A DNA stretch of 64,000 nucleotides, from NCBI GenBank assembly GCA_020632885.1, contig JACKEQ010000021.1, positions 42,231-106,230 of the forward strand, read 5' to 3'. This document shows, piece by piece, positions 43,165 through 53,265 of the stretch. This DNA is from Alphaproteobacteria bacterium (GTDB taxonomy: Bacteria > Myxococcota_A > UBA796 > GCA-2862545). The translations under genes were made by a program, and so were the position numbers. Each line of letters begins with the position of its first letter. Position 1 is the first letter of the stretch. Under the pieces are notes generated by a model. It made no database searches and was not told the origin of the DNA. It worked only from the letters and a program-made list of their open reading frames with translations.

Positions 43165-44028
43165 ATGTCCTCGTTCGTCGACCGCCCGCGTGAGCTCGGC
43201 CCCGGTGCCCGGATCGGTGACGTGTGGGCCATCGACCACGCGCTCGGCCGTGGCGGCATGGGCACGGTGTTCGCCTGCCACAACAAGGACGCGCCGGCGA
43301 TCCGCGCCGCGATCAAGGTCCTCGACGGGTTCGCGGAGTTCCATCCCATCGCGCGCAAGCGGTTCCTCCGCGAGGCCGAGATCCTCTACGGCCTCGACCA
43401 CCCGAACCTCGTCCGGGTCGCGAACATCGTGCTGGACCAGCGCCCGCCGTACATCGAGATGGAGCTCGTGGAGGGCGTGCCCCTGACGCGCCTCCTCGCC
43501 TCTGGCCCCCTCGCGCTGGACACGGCGCTCGGCCACGCCCGGCAGATCGCGGACGCCCTGGCGTACCTCCACCGGCGCAAGGTGTTCCACCGGGACGTGA
43601 AGCCCGAGAACCTCATCGTCCAGCCCGACGGCACCGTGAAGCTCGTGGACTTCGGGCTGGCGAAGAAGGCCGGGCTCGACATCACCGTGCAGGGCACGTC
43701 CGCCTTCGGCACCGTGGAGTACTGCCCGCCCGAGTGGATGGACGCAGAGGCGCTGGAGCCCGCGGCGTGGGACTGCTACGCGCTGGGGGTCGTGCTCCAC
43801 GAGATGCTCACGGGGCAGATGGCCTTCCGCACGCCGGAGGGGCTCTCCCAGGCGGACGAGGTGCTCTGGATCCTCGCGCGCAAGCACGATCTCGAGGACG
43901 GGCTGGATCCGGGCCCCGCCTTCCCCGATGCCGTGCGGGCGCTGGTCGGTGACCTCACGGCCCTCGACCCCGAGCGGCGTCCCTGCCCGGGTCAGGAGGT
44001 GGTCCGCCGCATGAGGAGCCTCCCATGA
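43165..44028 (+). CDS. Ser/Thr protein kinase (single domain)
   Basis: 287 aa, just one Hanks-type kinase domain. GRGGMGTVF (28-36), Lys51, HRDVKPEN (142-149), DFG (162-164), and the APE region reads PPEW. All catalytic residues are present, so it should be active. No membrane anchor or extra domain. ATG 43165 is used; an in-frame GTG at 43144 lies upstream. It overlaps the next kinase gene by ATGA. The two proteins are clear paralogues. Confidence 0.9.
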   Translation: MSSFVDRPRELGPGARIGDVWAIDHALGRGGMGTVFACHNKDAPAIRAAIKVLDGFAEFHPIARKRFLREAEILYGLDHPNLVRVANIVLDQRPPYIEMELVEGVPLTRLLASGPLALDTALGHARQIADALAYLHRRKVFHRDVKPENLIVQPDGTVKLVDFGLAKKAGLDITVQGTSAFGTVEYCPPEWMDAEALEPAAWDCYALGVVLHEMLTGQMAFRTPEGLSQADEVLWILARKHDLEDGLDPGPAFPDAVRALVGDLTALDPERRPCPGQEVVRRMRSLP

Positions 44029-44891
44029 GCCCACGCTGCAGCGCGATGCGCGAGCCCGGCGATCGCATCGGGGAGGTCTGGGAGGTCGTCCGGCCGCTCG
44101 GCAGCGGCGGCATGGGCTCGGTGTACGCGGCCCAGAACGTGGGGGCGCCATCCATCCAGGCCGCCGTGAAGCTGCTGGCCTGCGAGCACGCGGTCCGGCC
44201 CGAGGCGCGCCAGCGCTTCCTCCAGGAGGCCGAGGTGCTCTCGGGCCTCGACCACCCGCACATCGTCCGTGTGCGCAACGTCGTCCTCGACACGGAGCCC
44301 CCGTGGCTCGAGATGGAGCTCGTCGAGGGGTTGGCGCTGTCCTCCCTCATCGCGATCGGGCCGCTGCCGGAGCCGCGGGTGGTGCATCTCGGGCGCCAGC
44401 TCCTCGAGGCCCTGGCGTACATGCACCGTCGCCGGGTCCACCACCGGGACGTGAAGCCCGACAACGTCATCGTCCAGGACCTGGACCACCTGATGCTCGT
44501 GGACTTCGGGCTGGCCTCGCGCGACACCATCCACGCCGCCAGCGGTGCGGTGCACTACGGGACCGTCGCCTACGCCCCGCCGGAGTGGATCCGGCCCGAG
44601 CCCCTCGACCCGGTCGCGTGGGACACGTACGCGGCGGGTCAGGTGATCTACGAGATGCTCGTCGGCCAGGCGGCCTTTCCGACCCCCGATCTCCCCGAGC
44701 TCCGGCTTCGGGTGCTCGCGGTCATGGCCGCCAAGGCGGAGGCCCCTGTCCTGGACCCGGGGCCCGACTTCTCGCTGGAGGTCCGGGCCATCGTCCGAGG
44801 CCTCACGGCCCGCTGGGCGACGCAGCGCATGGCGGTCTGGGACGCGTTCAAGCGGTTCGATGCCCTCCTCGCGTCCTACGGCTCGCGGTAG
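44025..44891 (+). CDS. Ser/Thr protein kinase (single domain), paralogue of the upstream kinase
   Basis: 288 aa. GSGGMGSVY (26-34), Lys49, HRDVKPDN (140-147), VDFGLA (159-164), PPEW. It aligns with the upstream kinase over its whole length (for instance LDHPHIVRVRNVVLD against LDHPNLVRVANIVLD), so the pair arose by tandem duplication. Co-translation from ATGA 44025 suggests a fixed ratio or hetero-complex. The 3' end overlaps the convergent gene by 16 bases. Confidence 0.9.
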   Translation: MSPRCSAMREPGDRIGEVWEVVRPLGSGGMGSVYAAQNVGAPSIQAAVKLLACEHAVRPEARQRFLQEAEVLSGLDHPHIVRVRNVVLDTEPPWLEMELVEGLALSSLIAIGPLPEPRVVHLGRQLLEALAYMHRRRVHHRDVKPDNVIVQDLDHLMLVDFGLASRDTIHAASGAVHYGTVAYAPPEWIRPEPLDPVAWDTYAAGQVIYEMLVGQAAFPTPDLPELRLRVLAVMAAKAEAPVLDPGPDFSLEVRAIVRGLTARWATQRMAVWDAFKRFDALLASYGSR

Positions 44892-45433
44892 GGGGCGTGC
44901 CGGTAGTACTTGGGCCGCGGGTCGAGGCGGACGTGGAGCCAGTAGACGCCGAGCCCGGCGGTCGACAGCCAGCGCGGGCGCTCGGAGACCTCCCGGAGCG
45001 CGACAGCGGCGACCGTCCGCCAGAGGGCGTCGATCCGGGTGGGGTCCGCGGTGCGCAGGAACGCGAGCAGGTGCGGGAAGCCCGGCCCACCGTCGGGTGC
45101 GGGCGCGATGAGGGTGGAGCTCCCGCCGAGGTTCGAGAACACCGCCACGGGCTCCTGCCCGAAGTGCTCCGCGAAGGCGTCTGGCTCGGGGGGGACGCGC
45201 GCCAGCGACGGGCTCTCGACGACCACGAAGCGCCCCGGGTCCCCGAGTGAGCGGCGCGACAGGGCGGGGCACTCCCAGGCCACGGCGTCGAACGGCACGT
45301 GCAGGAGGGCGTGGGTGAGCGCCGAACGGGCCTCCTCCCCGTCCGCGAGCGCCTCCAGCCACCCGCCGAGGGTGCCGCCGGGCTCGAGCTCCAGGGTGCG
45401 CGACCCGACCGCACACGAGGTGTAGGCTCTCAT
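44876..45433 (-). CDS. DUF6940-like protein
   Basis: 185 aa, soluble, no signal peptide. Distinctive motifs are ECPALSRR, FVVVESPSLARVPPEPDAFAEHF, VAVFSNLGGSSTLIAP and the C-terminal WLSTAGLGVYWLHVRLDPRPKYYRHAPYR when read in pieces. I recognise the pattern as the uncharacterised DUF6940 family, from memory only. Function unknown. It shares a six-base divergent start region with the metallo-beta-lactamase-fold gene at 45439. Confidence 0.65.
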   Translation of the reverse strand: MRAYTSCAVGSRTLELEPGGTLGGWLEALADGEEARSALTHALLHVPFDAVAWECPALSRRSLGDPGRFVVVESPSLARVPPEPDAFAEHFGQEPVAVFSNLGGSSTLIAPAPDGGPGFPHLLAFLRTADPTRIDALWRTVAAVALREVSERPRWLSTAGLGVYWLHVRLDPRPKYYRHAPYREP

Positions 45434-45438
45434 CCATC

Positions 45439-46668
45439 ATGATGTACCACAGCCTGCTCTTCGGCCTCGCCGCCCTCGCCGGTCCCGACGAGGCCGCACG
45501 GCTCGATGCCGCGGCCGCGCGCATGGACGCGTGGGTCTACACCGACGGGGTGGTCCACCACGAAGGCCACGGCCCACGTCCGGGCCACGTCCGCGATCTC
45601 CCCGTGCGCATCGAGGCGGACGGGGACTGCGTGCGCTGGGTGGGGGAGGGCTGGGACGAGGCGGTGTACTTCGGTCACGGCGTCTGGATCGGGCCTCCCT
45701 GGGAGCCGAGCCCCGCGCCGGACCGCGAGCGCCTGGTGCGCTGGGCGGCCCGACCGTCCCTGTGGCTCCGCTGGGCCGCCCGGGAGCCCCAGAGGCTCGC
45801 CGCCGACGGGGAGGACGTGCTCTGGGGCTTCTCGGACGGCCTGGCGCGCATCCACCTCACCGAGGACGACGCGTGGGTGCGCTGGGAGGTCGCGCATCCC
45901 GTGTTCGGCCCCGTCACGCAGGAGCTCCGCTGGACCCCGGAGCGCCTGGTGGCCTCGATCGCGGAGGCCGATACGCGCTGGACCCTCGAGCTCCAGCGGG
46001 GTGAGCCCGTGTCCGCGAGCTGCCCCGATCCGCCCGCGCGGGTGGAGGTCACCCGGCTCGAGGACGGGCTGTACGCGCTGGCCGTCCCCGAGGCGGACTC
46101 CCGCGTCCTGCTCGCCGTCCACGGCACGGAGGGCGTGCTGTTCGACGCCCCGCTGTCCTCGGCGGTGGGCGAGGCCCTCTGGGAGACGGCCACCGGGCTC
46201 GCGCCGGACGTCCGCACCTGGTCGGTCGTCGTGAGTCACCATCACCCGCACTACACGGGCGGCCTGCGACCCTGGGTGGCGCACGGGGCCACCGTGTTCG
46301 TGCACCCCGAGCTGAAGGGCTGGCTGCACGACCAGCTCGTGGCTCCGCGCCCGCTGGAGCCGGGTGGGCGGCCGAAGCTGAAGGTCGCGCGCACCGGGAC
46401 CTCCCTGCTCGACGGTCTCGTGGAGCTGCGCGCCATCGACGGGGCGTCCGGACACACGGATGCGTTCGTGGTGTCGCTCGTGAAGCTCGGGCCTCCCACG
46501 GTCTACGTCGCCGATCTGGGCCGGCGCAGAGCGGACGGGGAGGTCCGGGTCCGGGGCACCTGGCCGACGGACCTCGGATCCTGGGAGCCCGAGTGGGTCT
46601 TCAGTGGCTTCCCGCTGGCGGGGCCGGCGCGGTTCCCCTTCGCAGAGGCCCGCGCGGCCGTGCCCTGA
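45439..46668 (+). CDS. Exported metallo-beta-lactamase-fold protein with altered metal site
   Basis: 409 aa. Leader MMYHSLLFGLAALAG. The C-terminal half (about 215-400) has the MBL-fold order of strands: VLFDAPLSS, VVVSHHHPHYTGGL, FVHPELKG, GASGHTDAF, VYVADLG. The canonical HxHxDH becomes HHHPHY, so the Asp and last His of motif II are His and Tyr. Later His and Asp ligands may be kept. The first 200 residues are strand-rich and unrecognised. Possibly a periplasmic hydrolase with one metal, or a non-catalytic binder. Start ATG 45439 or 45442. Confidence 0.65.
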   Translation: MMYHSLLFGLAALAGPDEAARLDAAAARMDAWVYTDGVVHHEGHGPRPGHVRDLPVRIEADGDCVRWVGEGWDEAVYFGHGVWIGPPWEPSPAPDRERLVRWAARPSLWLRWAAREPQRLAADGEDVLWGFSDGLARIHLTEDDAWVRWEVAHPVFGPVTQELRWTPERLVASIAEADTRWTLELQRGEPVSASCPDPPARVEVTRLEDGLYALAVPEADSRVLLAVHGTEGVLFDAPLSSAVGEALWETATGLAPDVRTWSVVVSHHHPHYTGGLRPWVAHGATVFVHPELKGWLHDQLVAPRPLEPGGRPKLKVARTGTSLLDGLVELRAIDGASGHTDAFVVSLVKLGPPTVYVADLGRRRADGEVRVRGTWPTDLGSWEPEWVFSGFPLAGPARFPFAEARAAVP

Positions 46669-46674
46669 GCGGGC

Positions 46675-48486
<1,812 letters not shown>

Positions 48487-48503
48487 GGGTGTCTCCCGCA
48501 GAA

Positions 48504-48521
48504 TGAATGAACGGTCATTCA
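48504..48521. promoter_or_regulatory. FadR/TetR-type operator upstream of acyl-CoA dehydrogenase
   Basis: Perfect 7-bp inverted repeat TGAATGA-ACGG-TCATTCA. It matches the arms of the palindrome bound by the TetR-family fatty-acid regulator FadR of Bacillus (TGAATGA-N4-TCATTCA, from memory). It lies 18 bases before the dehydrogenase ATG, where a bound repressor would block transcription. Acyl-CoA would be the expected inducer. No TetR gene is in the window. Confidence 0.65.
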
Positions 48522-48569
48522 GTCGTGGTGTCGTACATCTCCAATAGGCTGGATGCAAGCGGACCTGAG

Positions 48570-49925
48570 TCAGAAGAGATGCTCGAGGGCCTCGCGCACC
48601 GATCGCACCCCCACGAGATGGAGCCCCCGAGGCGGCTCCACGGCCATGCTGGCGGGCGCGATCACGCGCGTGAACCCGTGGCGGGCGGCCTCGCGAAGCC
48701 GAACGTTGGGGTGGCTCACGGCGCGCACCTCGCCCACGAGGCCCACCTCGCCGAAGACCATGGTGTCGCTGCGGACGGGAGTGTCGGTGAGGCTGCTCGC
48801 GATCGCGGCGATCACCCCGAGGTCTGCGGCGGTCTCCTCCAGCCTCACCCCGCCCGCGGCGTTCACGAAGACATCGCGGTCGTGCAGGGAGAGCCCAGCC
48901 TTCTCGAGCACCGCGATGAGCATCTGCACGCGGGTACGATCGGCCCCGACGCACGTGCGCATCGGCGTGGCGGGCGTGGGGCGACCGACCAGCGCCTGGA
49001 CCTCGATGAGCAGGGGCCGGCTGCCCTCCCGCGTGGCGATCACGGCGGTGCCCGCGGCGTCCTCGCGGCGCTCGGAGAGCAGGCGGGCGCTGGCGTCGGC
49101 CACCTCGCGCAGGCCCTGCTCGACCATCTCGAACATGCCGAGCTCACCCGCGGGCCCGAAGCGGTTCTTCACGCTGCGCAGCACGCGCAGGGTGCTCCGC
49201 CCGTCGCCCTCGAACTGCAGCACCGTGTCGACGAAGTGCTCGAGCACCTTGGGACCCGCGAGCTGACCGGACTTCGTGATGTGCCCGACGAGCAGGATGG
49301 CCGTGGTGGTGGACTTGGCGAGCACCATGGCGCGGTGGGCGACCTCCCTGACCTGGGTCATCGAGCCCGGGATGCCCTGGACGTCCGGGGCGGCCATGGT
49401 CTGCACGCTGTCGACCACGACCACGAGCGGCTTGTCGGCCTTCGTGGCGTCCTCCACCGCCAGGAAGTCCGTGGTGGCGAGCAGCGAGAGGGTCTCGCCC
49501 TGCACGCCCAGCCGGTCCGCCCGCATCCGGACCTGCTGCAGCGACTCCTCTCCCGTGACGTAGAGCACCGGCAGCCCCCGGCGCGCGAAGGCGTCCATGG
49601 CCATGAGGAGCAGGGTGGACTTGCCCACACCGGGGTCGCCGCCGAGCAGGACCAGGGACCCCGAGACGAGCCCGCCGCCGAGCACGTTGTCGAGCTCGCC
49701 CACGCCGGTGCGGTGCCGGACCTCGCCGCCGGAGCCCATGTCGACGTCGCGCAGGCGCACGGGCTTCGTGATCGTGGACAGCGCGACGGCCTTGGGGTTC
49801 GGGCTCGCCGCCTCGGTCTGCTCCTCGAAGGAGCCCCACGCCTTGCACTGGAAGCAGCGCCCCAGGGACTTGGGCGACTGGTAGCCGCACTCCCGGCACG
49901 TGTAGATGGTCTTGAGCTTCGCCAT
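48570..49925 (-). CDS. radA: DNA repair protein RadA
   Basis: 451 aa. N-terminal C4 zinc finger (CRECG ... CFQC), RecA-like ATPase with Walker A GDPGVGKSTLL, the RadA-specific KNRFG motif, and a C-terminal Lon-protease-like domain (VNAAGGVRLEETAADLGVIAAI in pieces, MVFGEVGLVGEVR). It drives branch migration during recombination. Start ATG 49925 with GGGAGG five to six bases upstream; an in-frame extension to 49967 lacks a ribosome site. Confidence 0.96.
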   Translation of the reverse strand: MAKLKTIYTCRECGYQSPKSLGRCFQCKAWGSFEEQTEAASPNPKAVALSTITKPVRLRDVDMGSGGEVRHRTGVGELDNVLGGGLVSGSLVLLGGDPGVGKSTLLLMAMDAFARRGLPVLYVTGEESLQQVRMRADRLGVQGETLSLLATTDFLAVEDATKADKPLVVVVDSVQTMAAPDVQGIPGSMTQVREVAHRAMVLAKSTTTAILLVGHITKSGQLAGPKVLEHFVDTVLQFEGDGRSTLRVLRSVKNRFGPAGELGMFEMVEQGLREVADASARLLSERREDAAGTAVIATREGSRPLLIEVQALVGRPTPATPMRTCVGADRTRVQMLIAVLEKAGLSLHDRDVFVNAAGGVRLEETAADLGVIAAIASSLTDTPVRSDTMVFGEVGLVGEVRAVSHPNVRLREAARHGFTRVIAPASMAVEPPRGLHLVGVRSVREALEHLF

Positions 49926-50007
49926 CGCGACCTCCCGCCGCACCGGGATAGCACCCCGACAGACCAACCGATGTCCGCCCCGCGAGGGGTGGCGGAGGAT
50001 TTCCGGT

Positions 50008-50946
50008 ATGCGCGTGCAGCGGTGGGGGCAGTCGGCCTACGAGTCGGACGCGGACCTCGAGCTCGAGGCGGAGGCCGCCCGGTCGCTCGGGTGGACCTCG
50101 TGCAACCACCGGGACGTGAAGTCGCGGCCGGATCTCGGCGCCACCGACATCCTCGTGGTCACCAGCAAGGTGAAGGTCACCCGCGAGCTCCTCGAGGGCA
50201 CGCCCGTCCGGTACGTGCTCACGACCACCAGCGGCTACGACCACATCGACGTCGAGGGCGTCACGGCCCTCGGGGTGCAGGTCGGCAGGTGCCCGATGGC
50301 GCGGCGCGACGCGGTCGTGGAGCACGCCCTCGGCGCGATGATCGGGCTCGGGAAGGCCTGGCCCACCCAGCTCCAGCACGCCTCCGACGGGGTGTGGGGC
50401 CGGGGCCAGCTCCCGGCCTTCGCCCCGCTGGGCCTGCGCGGCGCGGAGATCCTGATCATCGGGCTCGGTGTGATCGGCTCGCAGATGGCGCGCGTCCTCC
50501 AGATGCTCGATGTGCGCGTGCTCGGCGTGGACCCCCTCGGCGTGCCCGACGGCGTGGAGGCGGTGGACCTGGAGGACGGCCTGCGGCGCTGTGCCGCCGT
50601 CACCGTGCACTGCTCGCTCACCCCGACGAGCCGGATGATCCTGGACGCCCGGCGGCTCGGGCTGCTGCGCACGGACGCCGTGGTGGTGAACACGGCCCGG
50701 GGGGACTCCCTCGACGTCCGCACCGCGATCGACGCGGTGAAGGTGGGCCGGTTGCGGGGGCTGGCGGCGGACGTGTTCCCGAAGGAGCCCTGGCCCACGC
50801 TGGCCGACGACGCCCACCCGGCCGTCTGGCTGACCCCTCACGGCGCGGGCTACGCGCCGGACCTCGGAGAGCGCGTGGCCCGCGAGGTCGCGGACACCTT
50901 CCGCGCCATCCACGCCGGCGAGCCCCTGCCGGCTCCGGTGCGATGA
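50008..50946 (+). CDS. D-isomer-specific 2-hydroxyacid dehydrogenase
   Basis: 312 aa NAD(P)-dependent enzyme. The Rossmann motif GLGVIGSQMARVL is followed by VVVNTARGDSLD (catalytic Arg), DVFPKEPWP (Glu) and LTPHGAGYAPD (catalytic His). The N-terminal substrate domain contains TTTSGYDHIDV. The family spans phosphoglycerate, glyoxylate/hydroxypyruvate and D-lactate dehydrogenases; the substrate cannot be chosen. ATG 50008, nine bases after GGAGG. Its stop overlaps the CapA-type gene (ATGA). Confidence 0.9.
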   Translation: MRVQRWGQSAYESDADLELEAEAARSLGWTSCNHRDVKSRPDLGATDILVVTSKVKVTRELLEGTPVRYVLTTTSGYDHIDVEGVTALGVQVGRCPMARRDAVVEHALGAMIGLGKAWPTQLQHASDGVWGRGQLPAFAPLGLRGAEILIIGLGVIGSQMARVLQMLDVRVLGVDPLGVPDGVEAVDLEDGLRRCAAVTVHCSLTPTSRMILDARRLGLLRTDAVVVNTARGDSLDVRTAIDAVKVGRLRGLAADVFPKEPWPTLADDAHPAVWLTPHGAGYAPDLGERVAREVADTFRAIHAGEPLPAPVR

Positions 50947-52001
50947 CCCTCCTGCTCGCCGTGGCCCTGGCCGAGCCCGTGCGCATCGTGGCGGTGGGCG
51001 ACGTGCTGCCCCACCGGCGGGTGAAGGCGAGCGCGGCGACGTTCGGGTGGGACGCGTCGTTCGCACCGGTCGTCGACACGATCCGCGGCGCGGACATCGC
51101 CTTCGCCAACCTGGAGTCGCCGATCGCGCCCGACCACACCCAGGGCGTGCACGGGGAGGTGTTCGACGCGCCGGCCTCGCTGGCGACCGGCCTCGCGGCG
51201 GCGGGCTTCGACGTGCTCTCGATGGCGAACAACCACGTCTGGGACCAGGGGGTCGCCGGCATGCTCGAGACCCGCGAGCGCGTCGTGGCCGCGGGCATGA
51301 CGCCGGTCGGGGTGGGCACGACGTGCGCGGGTGCCGCGGCTCCCGCGGTGGTCACGGTGCGCGGCGTGCGGGTGGCCTTCGTGGCGCTGGTGGACCTCCT
51401 GAACCAGGATCTCCGCGCGGGTCCCGAGGCCCCGTGCGTCTTCGTCCCCGGTCCGCTGTGCGCGGCGGACTGCCTGCCCGACCGCGACGCCCTGTTCTTC
51501 CGGGCCGATCCCGACGTGCTCACCGCCGTCGTGCGCTCGGCGCGGTCCGTCGCGGACGTGGTCGTGGTGAGCGCCCACTGGGGTGACGAGTACCGGACGG
51601 TCCCGCTGCCGGAGTACACCGCGATGGCCCGCACGCTCGTGGCCGCCGGGGCGGACCTCGTGCTCGGGCACCACCCGCACGTGCTCCAGCCCGTCGAGCG
51701 CGTCGAGGCGGGCGGGCGTACGGGTGTCGTCGCGTACTCGCTCGGGAACTTCCTGTCGGACATGGGGCGGACCTTCGATGCCACCTCGCATCCGGTGCGC
51801 AAGGGGAACACGCGGGACGGTGCGATCCTCGTGGTCGACGTGGAGGTGGAACCGACCGGGCCGGTCCTCACGCCGTCCGTCGTCCCCACCTGGACGCGTC
51901 ACACGGTGCTCCCGGAGGGCGAGCGCATCGACGTGGTGCCCGCGACGGAGAGGCTGGAGCACGTGCGCGCGACGCTCGGCCCGACAGCGCCCTTCCGGTG
52001 A
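50943..52001 (+). CDS. CapA-family poly-gamma-glutamate/metallophosphatase-like protein
   Basis: 352 aa. Very short leader MTLLLAVALA, then the CapA core: VAVGDVLPHR (Asp20), FANLESPI, SMANNHVWDQG, VVSAHWGDEY, LGHHPHVLQP and VAYSLGNFLSD. These are the metal-binding motifs of the calcineurin-like PGA_cap fold. CapA proteins act in the envelope in capsule polymer handling; no other capsule gene is here, so a general periplasmic phosphoesterase is equally likely. Coupled to the dehydrogenase by ATGA. Five cysteines lie mid-protein (about 170-185). Confidence 0.88.
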   Translation: MTLLLAVALAEPVRIVAVGDVLPHRRVKASAATFGWDASFAPVVDTIRGADIAFANLESPIAPDHTQGVHGEVFDAPASLATGLAAAGFDVLSMANNHVWDQGVAGMLETRERVVAAGMTPVGVGTTCAGAAAPAVVTVRGVRVAFVALVDLLNQDLRAGPEAPCVFVPGPLCAADCLPDRDALFFRADPDVLTAVVRSARSVADVVVVSAHWGDEYRTVPLPEYTAMARTLVAAGADLVLGHHPHVLQPVERVEAGGRTGVVAYSLGNFLSDMGRTFDATSHPVRKGNTRDGAILVVDVEVEPTGPVLTPSVVPTWTRHTVLPEGERIDVVPATERLEHVRATLGPTAPFR

Positions 52002-52010
52002 CCCTGGGGG

Positions 52011-53183
52011 TCAGGGCTCGGCGGGCGGCCGCTCGAGCTCGGTCTGGGGGTCCACGAGCGCGACCAGGTCGCCCGCAGCCACGCCCGACGTGACGACGAC
52101 GTGCGTGTCGTTCTCGGTGCCCAGCACCACCGGTGTCCGCGACCAACCGGTGAGCCCGCTCGTCCAGACGTAGCGCTCCTCGCCGTCCTTCCAGACCGAC
52201 TCGATCGGGATCCAGAGAGCGTCCGGCACCTCGTCCAGCACGAGCTCCACCCGTGCCGATAGCCCTGGCTTCATCTCCTCGCGGGTCTCGTCGAGCGAGA
52301 CCTCCACCTCGAGGACCTTGATGCCGTCCTCGCCCTTGGCGACGGCCAGGTCGGCGACCTTGGCGACCTCGCCCCCCACGGGCGCATCCGGGAAGGCCTC
52401 GAGCGTGACCACGGCCTTCTGTCCCACGGCGACCCGCGTGGAGTCGACCTCGTGCACCTCGGCCTCCACCTTCATCTCCGAGAGGTCGGGGAGGGCGGCG
52501 AGCTCGGAGCCCTGCCAGGGGCTGTTGCCCACCTTCCAGTGGGTGTCGTCCCAGTTGGTCTTCAGGAGCACGACGCCGTCGCTCGGCGCGGTGAGCACGG
52601 TGTGTTCGAGCTGATCCCGGATCTTCTCGACCTCGCGCTCCTTCTGCGCCACCTCGAGCTGCAGGAGCTGGGTCTCGGCCCGGCTCTCGAGCTTCACGGA
52701 GTCGAGCGACGACCGCGCGGACTCGATGGCCATGGACGACTTCACCTCGCTGACCCGGGCCTCCTCGCGGTCCACGAGCGGCACGGTGTCGGATTCGGTG
52801 CGCCGCATGCGCGCGAGCTCGAGGTCGAGCTCGGCCTTCGTGATCCCGGCCGAGGCGTCCGCCACGGAGAGCGCCAGCTTGGCCTCGTTCTGCAGGATCT
52901 TCGTGCGCGCGAGCTCGAGCTCGTTCAGCGCGGTGTCCAGGCGCTTCTCGAGCTCGAGGCGATCGAACTCCACGATCCGGTCGCCCTTCGCCACGATCGA
53001 CCCGTGCTTGGCGAGCCAGGCGATGGAGGGACGCCCCTTGAGCTCGGGGGTCCGCAGGACGGTCTCCTTCACGGCCTCCACCGTCCCGGGGACCGCGAGC
53101 CGGACCTGGAACGTGCCCGACTGGACGGGGGCGGTGGGCACGCGGTCCGACGAGGAGCCGCAGGCGAGGAGCAGGATCACCAT
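52011..53183 (-). CDS. Efflux periplasmic adaptor lipoprotein (HlyD/MacA family)
   Basis: 390 aa. Short leader MVILLLAC with lipobox LLAC (Cys8). A lipoyl/barrel-sandwich half-motif (TPELKGRPSIAWLAKHGSIVAKGDRIVEF when read in pieces), a long coiled coil (about 75-195), the second half (HTVLTAPSDGVVLLK), a beta-barrel (MKVEAEVHEVDSTRVAVGQKAVV in pieces) and a membrane-proximal domain. MacA-type adaptors link an ABC or RND pump to an outer-membrane channel. No pump gene is next to it. Convergent with the CapA gene, nine bases between stops. Confidence 0.87.
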   Translation of the reverse strand: MVILLLACGSSSDRVPTAPVQSGTFQVRLAVPGTVEAVKETVLRTPELKGRPSIAWLAKHGSIVAKGDRIVEFDRLELEKRLDTALNELELARTKILQNEAKLALSVADASAGITKAELDLELARMRRTESDTVPLVDREEARVSEVKSSMAIESARSSLDSVKLESRAETQLLQLEVAQKEREVEKIRDQLEHTVLTAPSDGVVLLKTNWDDTHWKVGNSPWQGSELAALPDLSEMKVEAEVHEVDSTRVAVGQKAVVTLEAFPDAPVGGEVAKVADLAVAKGEDGIKVLEVEVSLDETREEMKPGLSARVELVLDEVPDALWIPIESVWKDGEERYVWTSGLTGWSRTPVVLGTENDTHVVVTSGVAAGDLVALVDPQTELERPPAEP

Positions 53184-53265
53184 CGTCTGCGGTCTATCCC
53201 GATGGCCTGCATCAGCATACAATGCGGCGGGACGGTCCGGGGGTCGGGCGTCTCGTGGGGGTGCG

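Noticed and set aside
48507..50942. Long in-frame upstream extension of the CapA-type gene
   Set aside because: It crosses radA and the dehydrogenase gene, and the leader plus ATGA junction at 50943 give a better start.
51999..52013. Small palindrome TGACCC-TGG-GGGTCA between convergent stops
   Set aside because: Six-base arms, three-base loop and no U tract; too weak to call a terminator. It arises from the two stop codons.
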